41,638 nucleotides of DNA from DATMTS01 sp035564555 (lineage in GTDB: Bacteria > Actinomycetota > Actinomycetes > Actinomycetales > Microbacteriaceae): positions 1 to 41,638 of the forward strand of contig DATMTS010000114.1 in assembly GCA_035564555.1 (NCBI GenBank), in the 5' to 3' direction. The position numbers were made by a program, and so were the translations under genes. Numbering within the stretch: position 1 is the first letter of the stretch; each line of letters opens with the position of its first letter. Shown piece after piece: positions 16,979-24,999 of this stretch. Under the pieces are notes generated by a model. That model was given only the letters and a program-made list of their open reading frames with translations. It searched no databases and was not told the DNA's origin.

Positions 16979-18133
16979 ATGGATCACACCGAGATGAGGC
17001 AGCGCAATGCCGCCGAGACGCTTGGGATCCTCTATCGCGGGAGCCCTGCGACGATGGCGACCTTGCAGCGGGAGTCCGGGCTGTCGCGGCGCACGCTCGA
17101 ACTGATCCTCGACGATCTGACGACGACCGGCTGGGTCACCGAGGTGCCCGTTCCGGCACGGGACGTGCGCCCGGTGGGACGCCCTGCCCGGAGTTTCGCA
17201 TTCCGGTACGACGCGGCGTGCATCGTGGCCGTTCAGCTCGAAGCGGGGCAGATCCACGCCACCGTCGCCGACCTTGCCGCGAGCGTCCTCGGGCGACTGC
17301 GGGTGTCGCTGCCCGTCTCCACCGACCGCGAAGAGCGTCTCGCGCTTCTCGACGACTGCATAAGGCGCCTGCTCGGCCAATGCGGTGTCGAACGTTCGTC
17401 GGTCGTCGCCGTCACCGTCTCGACGCCGGGCGTCGTACAGGACGACGGGACGATCGATTTGCCCATGACCATGCCCGGGTGGACAGGATTCTCGCTGTCC
17501 GAGGCGGTCGGCAAGATGTTCGACTGCCCGGTACGGGTGGAGAACGACGCAAAACTCGCCGCCCTCGGCGAGAAGTGGTCACGCGACGGCGACGTGCAGG
17601 ACTTCGCCTACATCTTCGGCGACAGCGAGCGCATCGGTGTCGGTCTCGTCATTCGGAACGAGCTTTATCGCGGCCTCAACGGCGCGGCCGGCGAGGTGCG
17701 CTGGTCGCATGAATTCGCACTCGAGGCGACCCTGCTCATGCACTTGGACGACGAGGATGCCCCCGGTCATGTTGCCGCGCAGGCCGTGGTCGCGGCGGCT
17801 CGCACCGGCGAGCCTGCGGCCCTGCACGAGGTGGAGCGGCTCGCGCATGCACTTGCACCGGGTATCACGTCGATCGCTTGGCTCCTGGCCCCCGAGGAGA
17901 TCATCCTCGGGGGCAGCCTCGGTTCGGTGCAAGACCTCCTGATCCCCGCCCTCGAATCCGCGCTGGCCGAATACGATCGACCATTCGCGACGAAGATCAG
18001 GGGCTCTCAATTCGGCGACCAGAGCATCGTGACGGGATGCCTCCGCATGTGCGTGGAGTCTCTCGGAGACGAGTTGTTCATGCCGATCGCTGCGCCTCAT
18101 CCCCTTCCACTCAATGCGGACTTCGGTCGCTGA
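16979..18133 (+). CDS. ROK-family transcriptional regulator
   Basis: 384 aa: an N-terminal winged helix-turn-helix (about residues 5-55; MATLQRESGLSRRTLELILDDL) followed by a ROK (repressor/ORF/kinase) domain with VTVSTPGVV, VRVENDAKLAALGE and LNGAAGEVRW. The zinc-binding CxCGxxGC motif that normally follows the GAAGE segment in ROK proteins is absent, and the region after it is short. The start ATG is preceded by a G-rich ribosome site about 9 bases away. It is divergent from the oxidoreductase-isomerase-transporter operon, which it probably controls in response to a sugar ligand. Confidence 0.9.
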   Translation: MDHTEMRQRNAAETLGILYRGSPATMATLQRESGLSRRTLELILDDLTTTGWVTEVPVPARDVRPVGRPARSFAFRYDAACIVAVQLEAGQIHATVADLAASVLGRLRVSLPVSTDREERLALLDDCIRRLLGQCGVERSSVVAVTVSTPGVVQDDGTIDLPMTMPGWTGFSLSEAVGKMFDCPVRVENDAKLAALGEKWSRDGDVQDFAYIFGDSERIGVGLVIRNELYRGLNGAAGEVRWSHEFALEATLLMHLDDEDAPGHVAAQAVVAAARTGEPAALHEVERLAHALAPGITSIAWLLAPEEIILGGSLGSVQDLLIPALESALAEYDRPFATKIRGSQFGDQSIVTGCLRMCVESLGDELFMPIAAPHPLPLNADFGR

Positions 18134-18170
18134 AACTCAGCGGCGAACGCGTCGGGCGAGCGGTTCGCGC

Positions 18171-18899
18171 TCAGAACCGATCGAGAACGGCAGCGGCGTA
18201 CCTTTCGAGCACGATGTCGACGAGTTCAGGCGGCGTGTCGTGCGGCAACAGCAAGGGCGAGGTCACGACGTCTGCGCCGGATGCCTCGGTCAGGTCTTGG
18301 AAGTAGCCCGGCGCGAGCAGGTAGGAGCACACGACGACTCGCGAGCCCTCGGTGCGCGCGGCCGCGACCGCGTCCCGCAGCCCTGGTTCCGCAGCCGCGA
18401 GGAAACCGACCATGACCTGTCGGCCCAGCGCGGCCGACAGCATCCGGCCGGTCTCCCGGCAGTCTTCCACGGCGCGCGAATCGCTCGATCCTGCGGCGGC
18501 GAGCACGACGGCATCCGATGCCGCCAATCCGACGGCCTCCAGGCGCCGTCCTAACACCTCGATGAGGCGCCCATCCGGTCCCAGTGCCGAGCCGAGCGCT
18601 ACGCGCCCGGCCGTCGGCTCCAGCTCGCGGGCGAGGTCGACGCGCACGTGATAGCCGGCGGAGAGCAGCAGCGGCGCCACCACCGCGCGGCGGCCTGCAG
18701 GCAGCGCGGTCAGCAGATCGGCGACATCCGGCCGCTGCACGTCGACGAAACCGGGTCGTACCTCGAGTTCGGGCCGGGCCGCTCGCACGGCTTCGACGAG
18801 CGCCGAGACGGCGGACCGCCCCTGCTGCGACGACGTGCCGTGCGACACCGCGAGCAACGCGGGTTCGGCCGGCGCGATGTCTGCGGGAGAGCCGTTCAC
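18171..18899 (-). CDS. CbiX/SirB-like sirohydrochlorin chelatase
   Basis: 242 aa. The first half has LLAVSHGTSSQQG (His 20) and PLLLSAGYHVRVDL (His 84), the two metal-site histidines of CbiX-type class II chelatases; the second half repeats the fold (VVLAAAGSSDSRA ... VCSYLLAPGYF) without both histidines. The family inserts iron or cobalt into sirohydrochlorin. With CobA in the sulfur operon it could complete siroheme, but no precorrin-2 dehydrogenase is seen in the window. The start is GTG 18899. GATAGT lies just upstream and could be a -10 box giving a near-leaderless message. It stands convergent to the ROK gene. Confidence 0.82.
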   Translation of the reverse strand: MNGSPADIAPAEPALLAVSHGTSSQQGRSAVSALVEAVRAARPELEVRPGFVDVQRPDVADLLTALPAGRRAVVAPLLLSAGYHVRVDLARELEPTAGRVALGSALGPDGRLIEVLGRRLEAVGLAASDAVVLAAAGSSDSRAVEDCRETGRMLSAALGRQVMVGFLAAAEPGLRDAVAAARTEGSRVVVCSYLLAPGYFQDLTEASGADVVTSPLLLPHDTPPELVDIVLERYAAAVLDRF

Positions 18900-18941
18900 G
18901 CTCCCACTATCGCAGACAGCCGCGCCGGCCGGATCGTGAGG

Positions 18942-20630
18942 TCAGAACCAGCTCAGCCCACCGCGGCCGCGATCCTGCCGGCCGGGATGTACCGCCACGC
19001 GCACCACCTTGTCGACGGCGCCGTCCGCTCGCAGCAGCACTGCGCGCTGCTGCGGATGCCGGAAGTCGAACATCCCGTTCAGCGTTCCCGCCCGCTTGTC
19101 GAACGAGGAGTCGCCCATTCGGCCGGTGCTCCAGTTGTCTTCGATGAACTTGGTGATCGAACTCTGCTCGGTCGGGGTGTGGTCGACGTAATTCCGCTTC
19201 GAATAGGGGGAGATCACCAGCAGCGGCAGTCGCTGGCTCGGTCCGCATCGGTCGGCGTAGCCGCCGATGGCCGGCGCCGCCGTGGTGCAGACCGTCGAGT
19301 CGTTGGCGGCATCCTTCGATCCGTTCAGAATCGTCGGTGCGACGTGGTCGTACCAGCCGTCGGAGTCGTCGTACGCGATGATCACGGCGGTGCTCGGCCA
19401 CGACTTCGATCTCTGGATGGAGTTGATTGTGTTCACGAGGAATGTCTGCTCATCCAGCGGGTCGGAGTAGCCGGGGTGGCCGTCCTGCGCGGCGGGCGCC
19501 TTGAGGAAGGAGACGGCGGGCAGGTTGTTCTGCTTCAACGCCGTTCCGAAGCTCGACAGATCGTAGTTGTGGTTGGCCTGGTCGGTGCGACCGATCATCG
19601 AGGCCGAGCTCGGCGGCAGGTGATGCGGATTCGACGTCGACGCGTAGTACTCGAACGGCGAGTGGTGCGGCGAGTAGTCCTTCACTGCGGCTCCCCCGAT
19701 GTTCGATGTCGTCGCGTCGCACTCGGCGTAGTGACCTGCGGCGCCGTCCCACGCCGTGGTCGGTGCGAACCCGCCCTGGAACCATCCCCACGTCACGTTC
19801 CTGGCGTTGAGCAGGTCGCCGATGTTCTTGCCCTGCATGGCCACCACGGGCGACGACGACGTGTGGTCGTTGTCGGAGCAGTCGTCGTAGGCGGGGTCAG
19901 GGTCGCCGATCACGGTTCCGACCCCGTCGGCGTCGGCGGATGCCACCGGCAGCTTGCCGCTGGTGAGGGTTGCGCCGCTGCTCGGGTCCACCCCGACGCC
20001 GCCGTGCGTCTGACCGGAGATCAGGTTGAGGGCGCCCGGAGTGGACGGCCCGAAGGTGGTGTCCCAGCTGTTGTCGCTCATTGCGAAGTTCTGCGCATAG
20101 TTCCACTGCGCGGTGACGGTGTTGCCGTCGTAGTAGTCCATCGTGAGCCCGGGGCTGCCGTATTCGCCCGTGCAGGTGTCGGTGCTCGTGTTCTCGACGA
20201 ACTTGTCCATCGCTGCACCGTCGACGGCCTTCTGCTCCGCCGCGTAGCCGTGGTTCTGATCACAGGTGAGTGCCTGCTGCGAGGTGAGCCGCTTGGGCGT
20301 ATAGGCGTTGGGGTTGGTCGCGATCAGGTTCGCCGTCGCGAGCGTGTTCGCCTTCGGCGTGTGCTTCGAGGCGGTGAAGGGCGTGCCGTCGGTATTGGCT
20401 GCCGTCGGGTAGGTGCCGAAATAGTGGTCGAACGAGACGTTCTCGTCGAAGATCACCACCAGGTGCTTGATCGGCGTGCTGGTGGCGTTCGGCTGAGCAT
20501 GCGACGACGCGGGCGGATGCGCGAGCGCCGCACCGGGCACGAGCACGGCCCCCGCGATCACTGCGGCGCCGGCCGCGGCGGTGGCGACGAGTGCGGCGCC
20601 CTGACAGCGGCCGCGGAACCAACTCAACAT
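18942..20630 (-). CDS. secreted phosphoesterase (phospholipase C/acid phosphatase family)
   Basis: 562 aa with a signal peptide (LVATAAAGAAVIAGAVLVPG, cleaved near ALAHP). The mature protein opens with HLVVIFDENVSFDHYFGTYP, the metal-binding signature of the PF04185 phosphoesterases, and continues with NSWDTTFGPSTPGALNLISGQ and VIIAYDDSDGWYDH, the second metal-site block. Typical members hydrolyse phospholipids or phosphate esters outside the cell. It is 37 bp downstream of efeB on the same strand, so it may be co-transcribed with efeOB. Substrate cannot be told; no lipobox or anchor is seen. Confidence 0.88.
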   Translation of the reverse strand: MLSWFRGRCQGAALVATAAAGAAVIAGAVLVPGAALAHPPASSHAQPNATSTPIKHLVVIFDENVSFDHYFGTYPTAANTDGTPFTASKHTPKANTLATANLIATNPNAYTPKRLTSQQALTCDQNHGYAAEQKAVDGAAMDKFVENTSTDTCTGEYGSPGLTMDYYDGNTVTAQWNYAQNFAMSDNSWDTTFGPSTPGALNLISGQTHGGVGVDPSSGATLTSGKLPVASADADGVGTVIGDPDPAYDDCSDNDHTSSSPVVAMQGKNIGDLLNARNVTWGWFQGGFAPTTAWDGAAGHYAECDATTSNIGGAAVKDYSPHHSPFEYYASTSNPHHLPPSSASMIGRTDQANHNYDLSSFGTALKQNNLPAVSFLKAPAAQDGHPGYSDPLDEQTFLVNTINSIQRSKSWPSTAVIIAYDDSDGWYDHVAPTILNGSKDAANDSTVCTTAAPAIGGYADRCGPSQRLPLLVISPYSKRNYVDHTPTEQSSITKFIEDNWSTGRMGDSSFDKRAGTLNGMFDFRHPQQRAVLLRADGAVDKVVRVAVHPGRQDRGRGGLSWF

Positions 20631-20667
20631 GGGTTTCCTTTCGATGTGGCGATAGCGATGGATCGGG

Positions 20668-21888
20668 TCAGGAAAGCATTCCGCTGCCGAGCCAGTCGGT
20701 CGCGTCGCGCACCCCGGGCAGCGCGAAGTAGTAGCCGCCGCCGAACGGCGACACGTAGTCGGTCATCGGTTCGCCGGCCAACCGTTTCTGCACGGCGACG
20801 AACTGCCGTTCCAGGTCCTGCTGGAAGCAGGCGAAGATCAACCCCATCTCGAGGTTGCCGTTCACATCGACACCCCCGTCGTAGTTGTACGGGCGGCGCA
20901 GCATCTGCTGGGATATCGACTCGGAGGTGCGCGGGTTGGCGAGCCGGATGTGAGCATCCAATTGGATGACATCGCCGGTCGGATCGTCCTGGTATCGAGG
21001 GTCGTCGAATTCGTTCGTGCGAGTGAGCGGGGCGCCCGTGTCACGACGTCGTCCGATCATGTTCTCCTGTTCGTGCATCGAAACCCTGTCCCAGAACTCG
21101 ACGAGCATTCGGATGACGCGCACCACGTGGTAGGAGCCGCCCGCGACCCAGGCCGGCTCGCCAGCTCCGGCCTCGGTCCAGACGAGCCGGCGCATGCCGT
21201 CCCGCGTCTGGGCGGCAGGATTCGCGGTTCCGTCTTTGAAGCCGAACAGGTTGCGCGGAGTGCCGCTGGGCCGCGCCGGCGAGTGGAATCCGTCGCGCCG
21301 CCATCGCACCTGCATCAAGCCTCGGGTGCACCGGGTGATGTCACGCAGGGCGTGCAGAACGGTGTCTTCGTGGTGTGCACACAGCTGCACCAGGATGTCG
21401 CCGTCGCACACCGCGCGGTCGAGCGCATCGTCATCGAAGGCCTCCATCGTGCGCAGTCGCGCCGGTTTCACAGCGCCGAGCCCGAACCGCTCGTCGAAGA
21501 GCGACGCACCCACCGACACCGTCACGGTGAGCCCGTCAGCGACGATCTCGGGTCCCAGAACGCCGGAATCGGCCGGCGGCGCCGTGATTCCGACGTCATG
21601 CGGACGGCCGCCGGAAGTGAGCGACCGTGCTCGCTGCGTGATGGTGCGCAACAGGGTCTCGAGCTCTGCCCGCCCGGATGCGGTCACGTCGAACGCGACG
21701 AACGTCGCGTTGCGTTGGATCGGCGTCGCGATGCCCTGCTGGTGGGCTCCGTGGAACGGGAACGCGGCGTCGGCGACCACGGCGGGCTGCGCTGTAGCGC
21801 TCGCCACCGTGGCGATCGCGGCCCCGATCGGGGCAGTCGCCCCGGTGACGATCATGCCGCCCAGGAAGTCGCGTCGCTTCAGGCTCAT
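20668..21888 (-). CDS. efeB: EfeB deferrochelatase/DyP-type peroxidase
   Basis: 406-aa heme protein exported folded by the Tat pathway: the N-terminus KRRDFLGG carries the twin arginine, followed by a hydrophobic stretch to about residue 33. The DyP signature GFKDGTANP is at 216-224, and AHIRLANPR holds the expected proximal heme histidine (312). Family members take part in ferrous iron uptake or release iron from heme. The ATG overlaps the efeO stop (ATGA), so EfeO and EfeB are made together. A longer frame through efeO is a shadow. Confidence 0.93.
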   Translation of the reverse strand: MSLKRRDFLGGMIVTGATAPIGAAIATVASATAQPAVVADAAFPFHGAHQQGIATPIQRNATFVAFDVTASGRAELETLLRTITQRARSLTSGGRPHDVGITAPPADSGVLGPEIVADGLTVTVSVGASLFDERFGLGAVKPARLRTMEAFDDDALDRAVCDGDILVQLCAHHEDTVLHALRDITRCTRGLMQVRWRRDGFHSPARPSGTPRNLFGFKDGTANPAAQTRDGMRRLVWTEAGAGEPAWVAGGSYHVVRVIRMLVEFWDRVSMHEQENMIGRRRDTGAPLTRTNEFDDPRYQDDPTGDVIQLDAHIRLANPRTSESISQQMLRRPYNYDGGVDVNGNLEMGLIFACFQQDLERQFVAVQKRLAGEPMTDYVSPFGGGYYFALPGVRDATDWLGSGMLS

Positions 21889-23084
21889 GCTTGCCTCCGC
21901 ACGTCGCAGATCGCCGCAATCGGAGCCAGCAGTTCCAGTGTCCCGTCCACGGCGGCATCCAACTGCTCCCGTTCGGTTCGACTCAGCGATCCGAGCGGGC
22001 GCCATACGCCGGAGGCGGATCGGAACGAACGCACGACTGCTCGGGTGCGCCCGATCGCGGCATCCGTCGCCGCGAGGGCGGGATAGCGGGAAAAGAGGAT
22101 GGCGCGCAGCGGCTGCAGCGCGTGCACCGTGCCGATGAGATTCGCGTCGAGGGTCGCCAGGCTGCTGTGGCTGCCTGCATCGGTTTCGCCGGTGAGTTCG
22201 AATTGCAGGGCGTTCTCCAGGATCTCGTGGGCGCGCCGGCCGACGTCGAGCGGGTCGACGCGCGCATCGGCGAAAGCGGTCTTCAACCGGGTGACATCGG
22301 CCAGCAGTCGACGCGTGGGTGCGGTGATCACGACGGGCAATGCGCCGTCGAAGAGCAGCGCCTCGACTTTGTGGAAGCCGGTCAGCCGGGTGTCGTGCGC
22401 CGCAGATCGCTCCGAGGAGGGCATCCCGTTGATGGCGGTGTCGAGCGATCCGAATGCGCCGTAGGCCGCGCCGAGTGTCTCGTATTCGGCATGAGCGGCG
22501 AGCCAGTCGCGTTTCGCCGCACCGAGCCGGCCGGATGCGACGTCGGAATTCAGCCGGGCGACATCGGAGACGAGAACCGGTAGCCGACTGCGGATCCACG
22601 AGCCGTATGCCTTGGCGGCCGGGATCAGGTCGTTGCGCGTCACCGGCCGGATGCCCGGGGTGGCGTGTTGCGCGGCTCCGGCGATCGTCACCCGGGGTCC
22701 GTACGAGGGGTCGGTGTCGGCGGCCAGGCATACGAAACGGAAGGTGCCGCGACCGAGCGTCACCGACTCGTTTCGCGCGGCGCCCGCCCCGAGCGACTCA
22801 ACGTCGAGGTAGACCGCTCCTGATGCCACGCCCTGCAGGTACACCTCGGTGCCGGCGACTCCGGTGTTCTTCAGTGTGAAGGTCTGGCGTCCGGCGATCG
22901 GCGTACTCCACCCCTCGCCGCAATCGTCCGCTCCCGCCGATACCGCGTATGCAGCCGATGCGTGGTGGTCGGCGTCGTGCGGTGCGAGTGCTCCGAGCGC
23001 TGCAGCGAGGCCGACCGTGGCGAGCACCGCGGCGACTCGCCACACGTAAGCGATGCGCTCGCCGCCGGGGAGAGAGTTGGGCAT
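21885..23084 (-). CDS. efeO: EfeO iron-uptake component (cupredoxin-like plus imelysin domain)
   Basis: 399 aa. One N-terminal membrane segment (about 15-35) leads to a cupredoxin-like domain with two cysteines (in DDCGEGW and RFVCLA) and a C-terminal M75/imelysin domain with GFHKVEALLF, the iron-binding HxxE-type motif. This is the two-domain EfeO that captures iron for the EfeU permease. Here efeU is not upstream or anywhere in the window. The ribosome site before ATG 23084 is poor. TAGCAT at 23153-23148 could be the -10 box of the operon. Confidence 0.9.
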   Translation of the reverse strand: MPNSLPGGERIAYVWRVAAVLATVGLAAALGALAPHDADHHASAAYAVSAGADDCGEGWSTPIAGRQTFTLKNTGVAGTEVYLQGVASGAVYLDVESLGAGAARNESVTLGRGTFRFVCLAADTDPSYGPRVTIAGAAQHATPGIRPVTRNDLIPAAKAYGSWIRSRLPVLVSDVARLNSDVASGRLGAAKRDWLAAHAEYETLGAAYGAFGSLDTAINGMPSSERSAAHDTRLTGFHKVEALLFDGALPVVITAPTRRLLADVTRLKTAFADARVDPLDVGRRAHEILENALQFELTGETDAGSHSSLATLDANLIGTVHALQPLRAILFSRYPALAATDAAIGRTRAVVRSFRSASGVWRPLGSLSRTEREQLDAAVDGTLELLAPIAAICDVRRQA

Positions 23085-23243
23085 GGTGGCCGATCGTTCG
23101 CAACTGCCGGGAAGAGTCCGTCGGCCGCGTCGGCCCGGACGCTTGCCATGCTAGGAGCGCGTGTGCGACCGGTTCACCGGGATGAAGCGGAATTCATTCG
23201 GCGTTCACGAAAAGCGCCCGTGCCGGTTGCGGAACGGGGGCCA

Positions 23244-24443
23244 TCACTCGCTGGCGCAGCCGCCGGTGCCCACGGTCACCGTCGATTTCGCCTCTGCCAG
23301 CACGGGTCCGATCTCGTGCAGGGTGAGCGCGTAGCCGGTGTCGGCGTCGGTGGTGGAGCGCGCGAAGACGACGCCGACCACCCGACCGGAGGTGTCGAAC
23401 AGCGGCCCTCCGGAATTGCCGGGCCGAACGATGCCGCGCAGCGAGTAGATCTCGCGCACGACCGCACGATTGCGGTAGATGTCGGTTCCCGTCGCATCCA
23501 GCACCTGCCGCACGCGAGCGGTGTCGAGCGTGTACGACCCGCCGCCTGGATACCCGGCGATCACGGTGGACTCACCCGCAGACGCTTCGCTGCCCAGTGG
23601 AAGCACAGGTGCGGAGAGACCGGGGACATCGAGGATGGCGAGGTCGCGCTCCGGGTCGTAGACCACGACGCGGGCGCGACTGGCTCCCGAACCCTGCACC
23701 TGCACTCCGACGCTGGATGCTCCCGCTACGACGTGCGCGTTCGTCACGACCCGATCGCGGGCGACGACCCAGCCGCTGCCGGAGGACTCGGTGCCGCATT
23801 TGGGTTCCAGTGCGAGGATCTTCACGACGCTCTTCGCCCGCGCGTTCACGGCCGCCGGGATGCCCGAATCGGGAGCGGGGACCGCTCGGATCGTCTCGTT
23901 GCCGCCGGAGAACACCTCCGGCAGGCCCGCGGCGCCGAGAGCGTCGTCGAGGGCGCCCAACGCGGACTGCGCCGGCACCGGAGCGATGGCATCCAATGCG
24001 GCGACGATGCGAGACGACGCAGCGAGCTGACTGATCGGCAGTACCCCGGTCGTCTGGGCGAATCCGGCGACGAGCCAGAGCACGACGGCCCATGCCACAA
24101 GCGCGACCGCAGCCCCGCCCGCCGCGTCGATGCCGCGCGCCACGCCCCGGCCCAGGTGCCGGCGGATCGCGCCCCCGAGGGTGGCGGTGACGCCGTACAG
24201 CACTCCGGCGCACGCCACGACCACGAGCGCGGCGATCAGCGTGCGGGCCAGTGGCGTCGACCAGTCGAGGTCGGCCGTCCAGCTCACGACCACCGGAGCG
24301 AGCTGCAGCCCGACCCACAACCCGGCGATCAGCCCGACCATCGACAAGGCCATCAGCATCGCGCCACGGCGCCAGCCGTTGAACATCGTGGCGATCGCCG
24401 TCAGTACCAGCACGATGTCGACGATGAGCTCCACGAGCGTCAA
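23244..24443 (-). CDS. MarP-like membrane-anchored serine protease
   Basis: 399 aa. Four N-terminal transmembrane segments (about 5-130, CvpA/colicin-V-like) are followed by an extracytoplasmic trypsin-like protease domain. The catalytic residues are His 237 (TNAHVV), Asp 267 (ERDLAI) and Ser 344 (RPGNSGGP). Cys 216 and the Cys close to the C-terminus fit the disulfide described for mycobacterial MarP, the acid- and oxidative-stress protease, and the length is almost identical. The start is set at TTG 24443 to give the usual first membrane helix; GTG 24434 is an alternative. It is divergent from the HesB-fold gene. Confidence 0.88.
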   Translation of the reverse strand: MTLVELIVDIVLVLTAIATMFNGWRRGAMLMALSMVGLIAGLWVGLQLAPVVVSWTADLDWSTPLARTLIAALVVVACAGVLYGVTATLGGAIRRHLGRGVARGIDAAGGAAVALVAWAVVLWLVAGFAQTTGVLPISQLAASSRIVAALDAIAPVPAQSALGALDDALGAAGLPEVFSGGNETIRAVPAPDSGIPAAVNARAKSVVKILALEPKCGTESSGSGWVVARDRVVTNAHVVAGASSVGVQVQGSGASRARVVVYDPERDLAILDVPGLSAPVLPLGSEASAGESTVIAGYPGGGSYTLDTARVRQVLDATGTDIYRNRAVVREIYSLRGIVRPGNSGGPLFDTSGRVVGVVFARSTTDADTGYALTLHEIGPVLAEAKSTVTVGTGGCASE

Positions 24444-24584
24444 GTGTGCCGCGCGTTGCTGTGCTGGAGGTGAATCGACGCGGCGAACATGGGAACTCGC
24501 GCAGAATGCCGCCGCTTCACTTGAGGCGCGTTGCGGAATGCGGAATCGTGGCCGACTCCTGTTTCCAACCGGAAGGAGAGCATC

Positions 24585-24869
24585 GTGCTCACCCTCACCG
24601 ACAATGCTGCGATGGTCGTCAAGACCCTCACCGTGCAAGGAACCGACTCCACGAACGGCGGGGTCAGAATCAGCGGATCGGAGGCCGACGACACGGGCCT
24701 CAAAGTCGCTGTGACGCCCGAACCCGAACCTGCCGACCAGGTGCTGGAGACCGACGGGGCCCGTGTCTTCGTCGAAGAATCAGCAGCGCTCGTGCTCGAC
24801 GACAAGCTGCTCGACGCACAGGTCGACCAGGACGGCGCCGTTCACTTCGCCCTCAGCGCCGTGAGCTGA
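24585..24869 (+). CDS. HesB/IscA-fold protein lacking cysteines
   Basis: 94 aa, starting at GTG 24585 with GGAAGGAG 6 bases upstream. The pattern LTLTDNAAMVVKTL ... GGVRIS ... LKVAVTPEPEPADQVLETDGARVFVEESAALVLDDKLLDA follows the A-type Fe-S carrier fold. The three conserved cysteines of IscA/ErpA (one central, two in a C-terminal CGC) are all missing; there is no cysteine at all. It therefore cannot bind a cluster the usual way. The function is not known. Such cysteine-less homologues are commonly annotated as Fe-S biogenesis proteins, which I would not accept here without test. Confidence 0.78.
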   Translation: MLTLTDNAAMVVKTLTVQGTDSTNGGVRISGSEADDTGLKVAVTPEPEPADQVLETDGARVFVEESAALVLDDKLLDAQVDQDGAVHFALSAVS

Positions 24870-24909
24870 CCCGCTCGCGCGCAGTCCATGAGGCAACGCG
24901 CGCCTGCCA

Positions 24910-24968
24910 TGCGCCACTTCTCCCGCCGTGCGCCAGAATTTCTGGCGCACGGCGGATTTCTTGGCGCA
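24910..24968. terminator. large palindrome between convergent genes, probable bidirectional terminator
   Basis: A perfect inverted repeat with 16-bp arms at 24923-24938 and 24940-24955 and a single central base, nested inside a 7-bp outer repeat TGCGCCA/TGGCGCA at 24910-24916 and 24962-24968. It lies between the stops of the HesB-fold gene and the GH3 gene. There is no clean T-tract, so termination is inferred from position and stem strength. Confidence 0.65.
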
Positions 24969-24999
24969 GGGCAGCCGGTCGAGCCGCGCGCGGGCCGGG

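Noticed and set aside
18134..18170. GCGAAC/GTTCGC hairpin as a terminator between the ROK and CbiX-like genes
   Set aside because: Stem is short and has no T-tract; too weak to list.
18648..20969. 773-codon open frame on the plus strand over the phosphoesterase and CbiX-like genes
   Set aside because: Antisense frame of high-G+C genes; no ribosome site, no domain, Arg/Val-rich translation.
22962..24473. 503-codon plus-strand frame over the MarP-like gene
   Set aside because: Antisense shadow; the minus strand has complete protease motifs.
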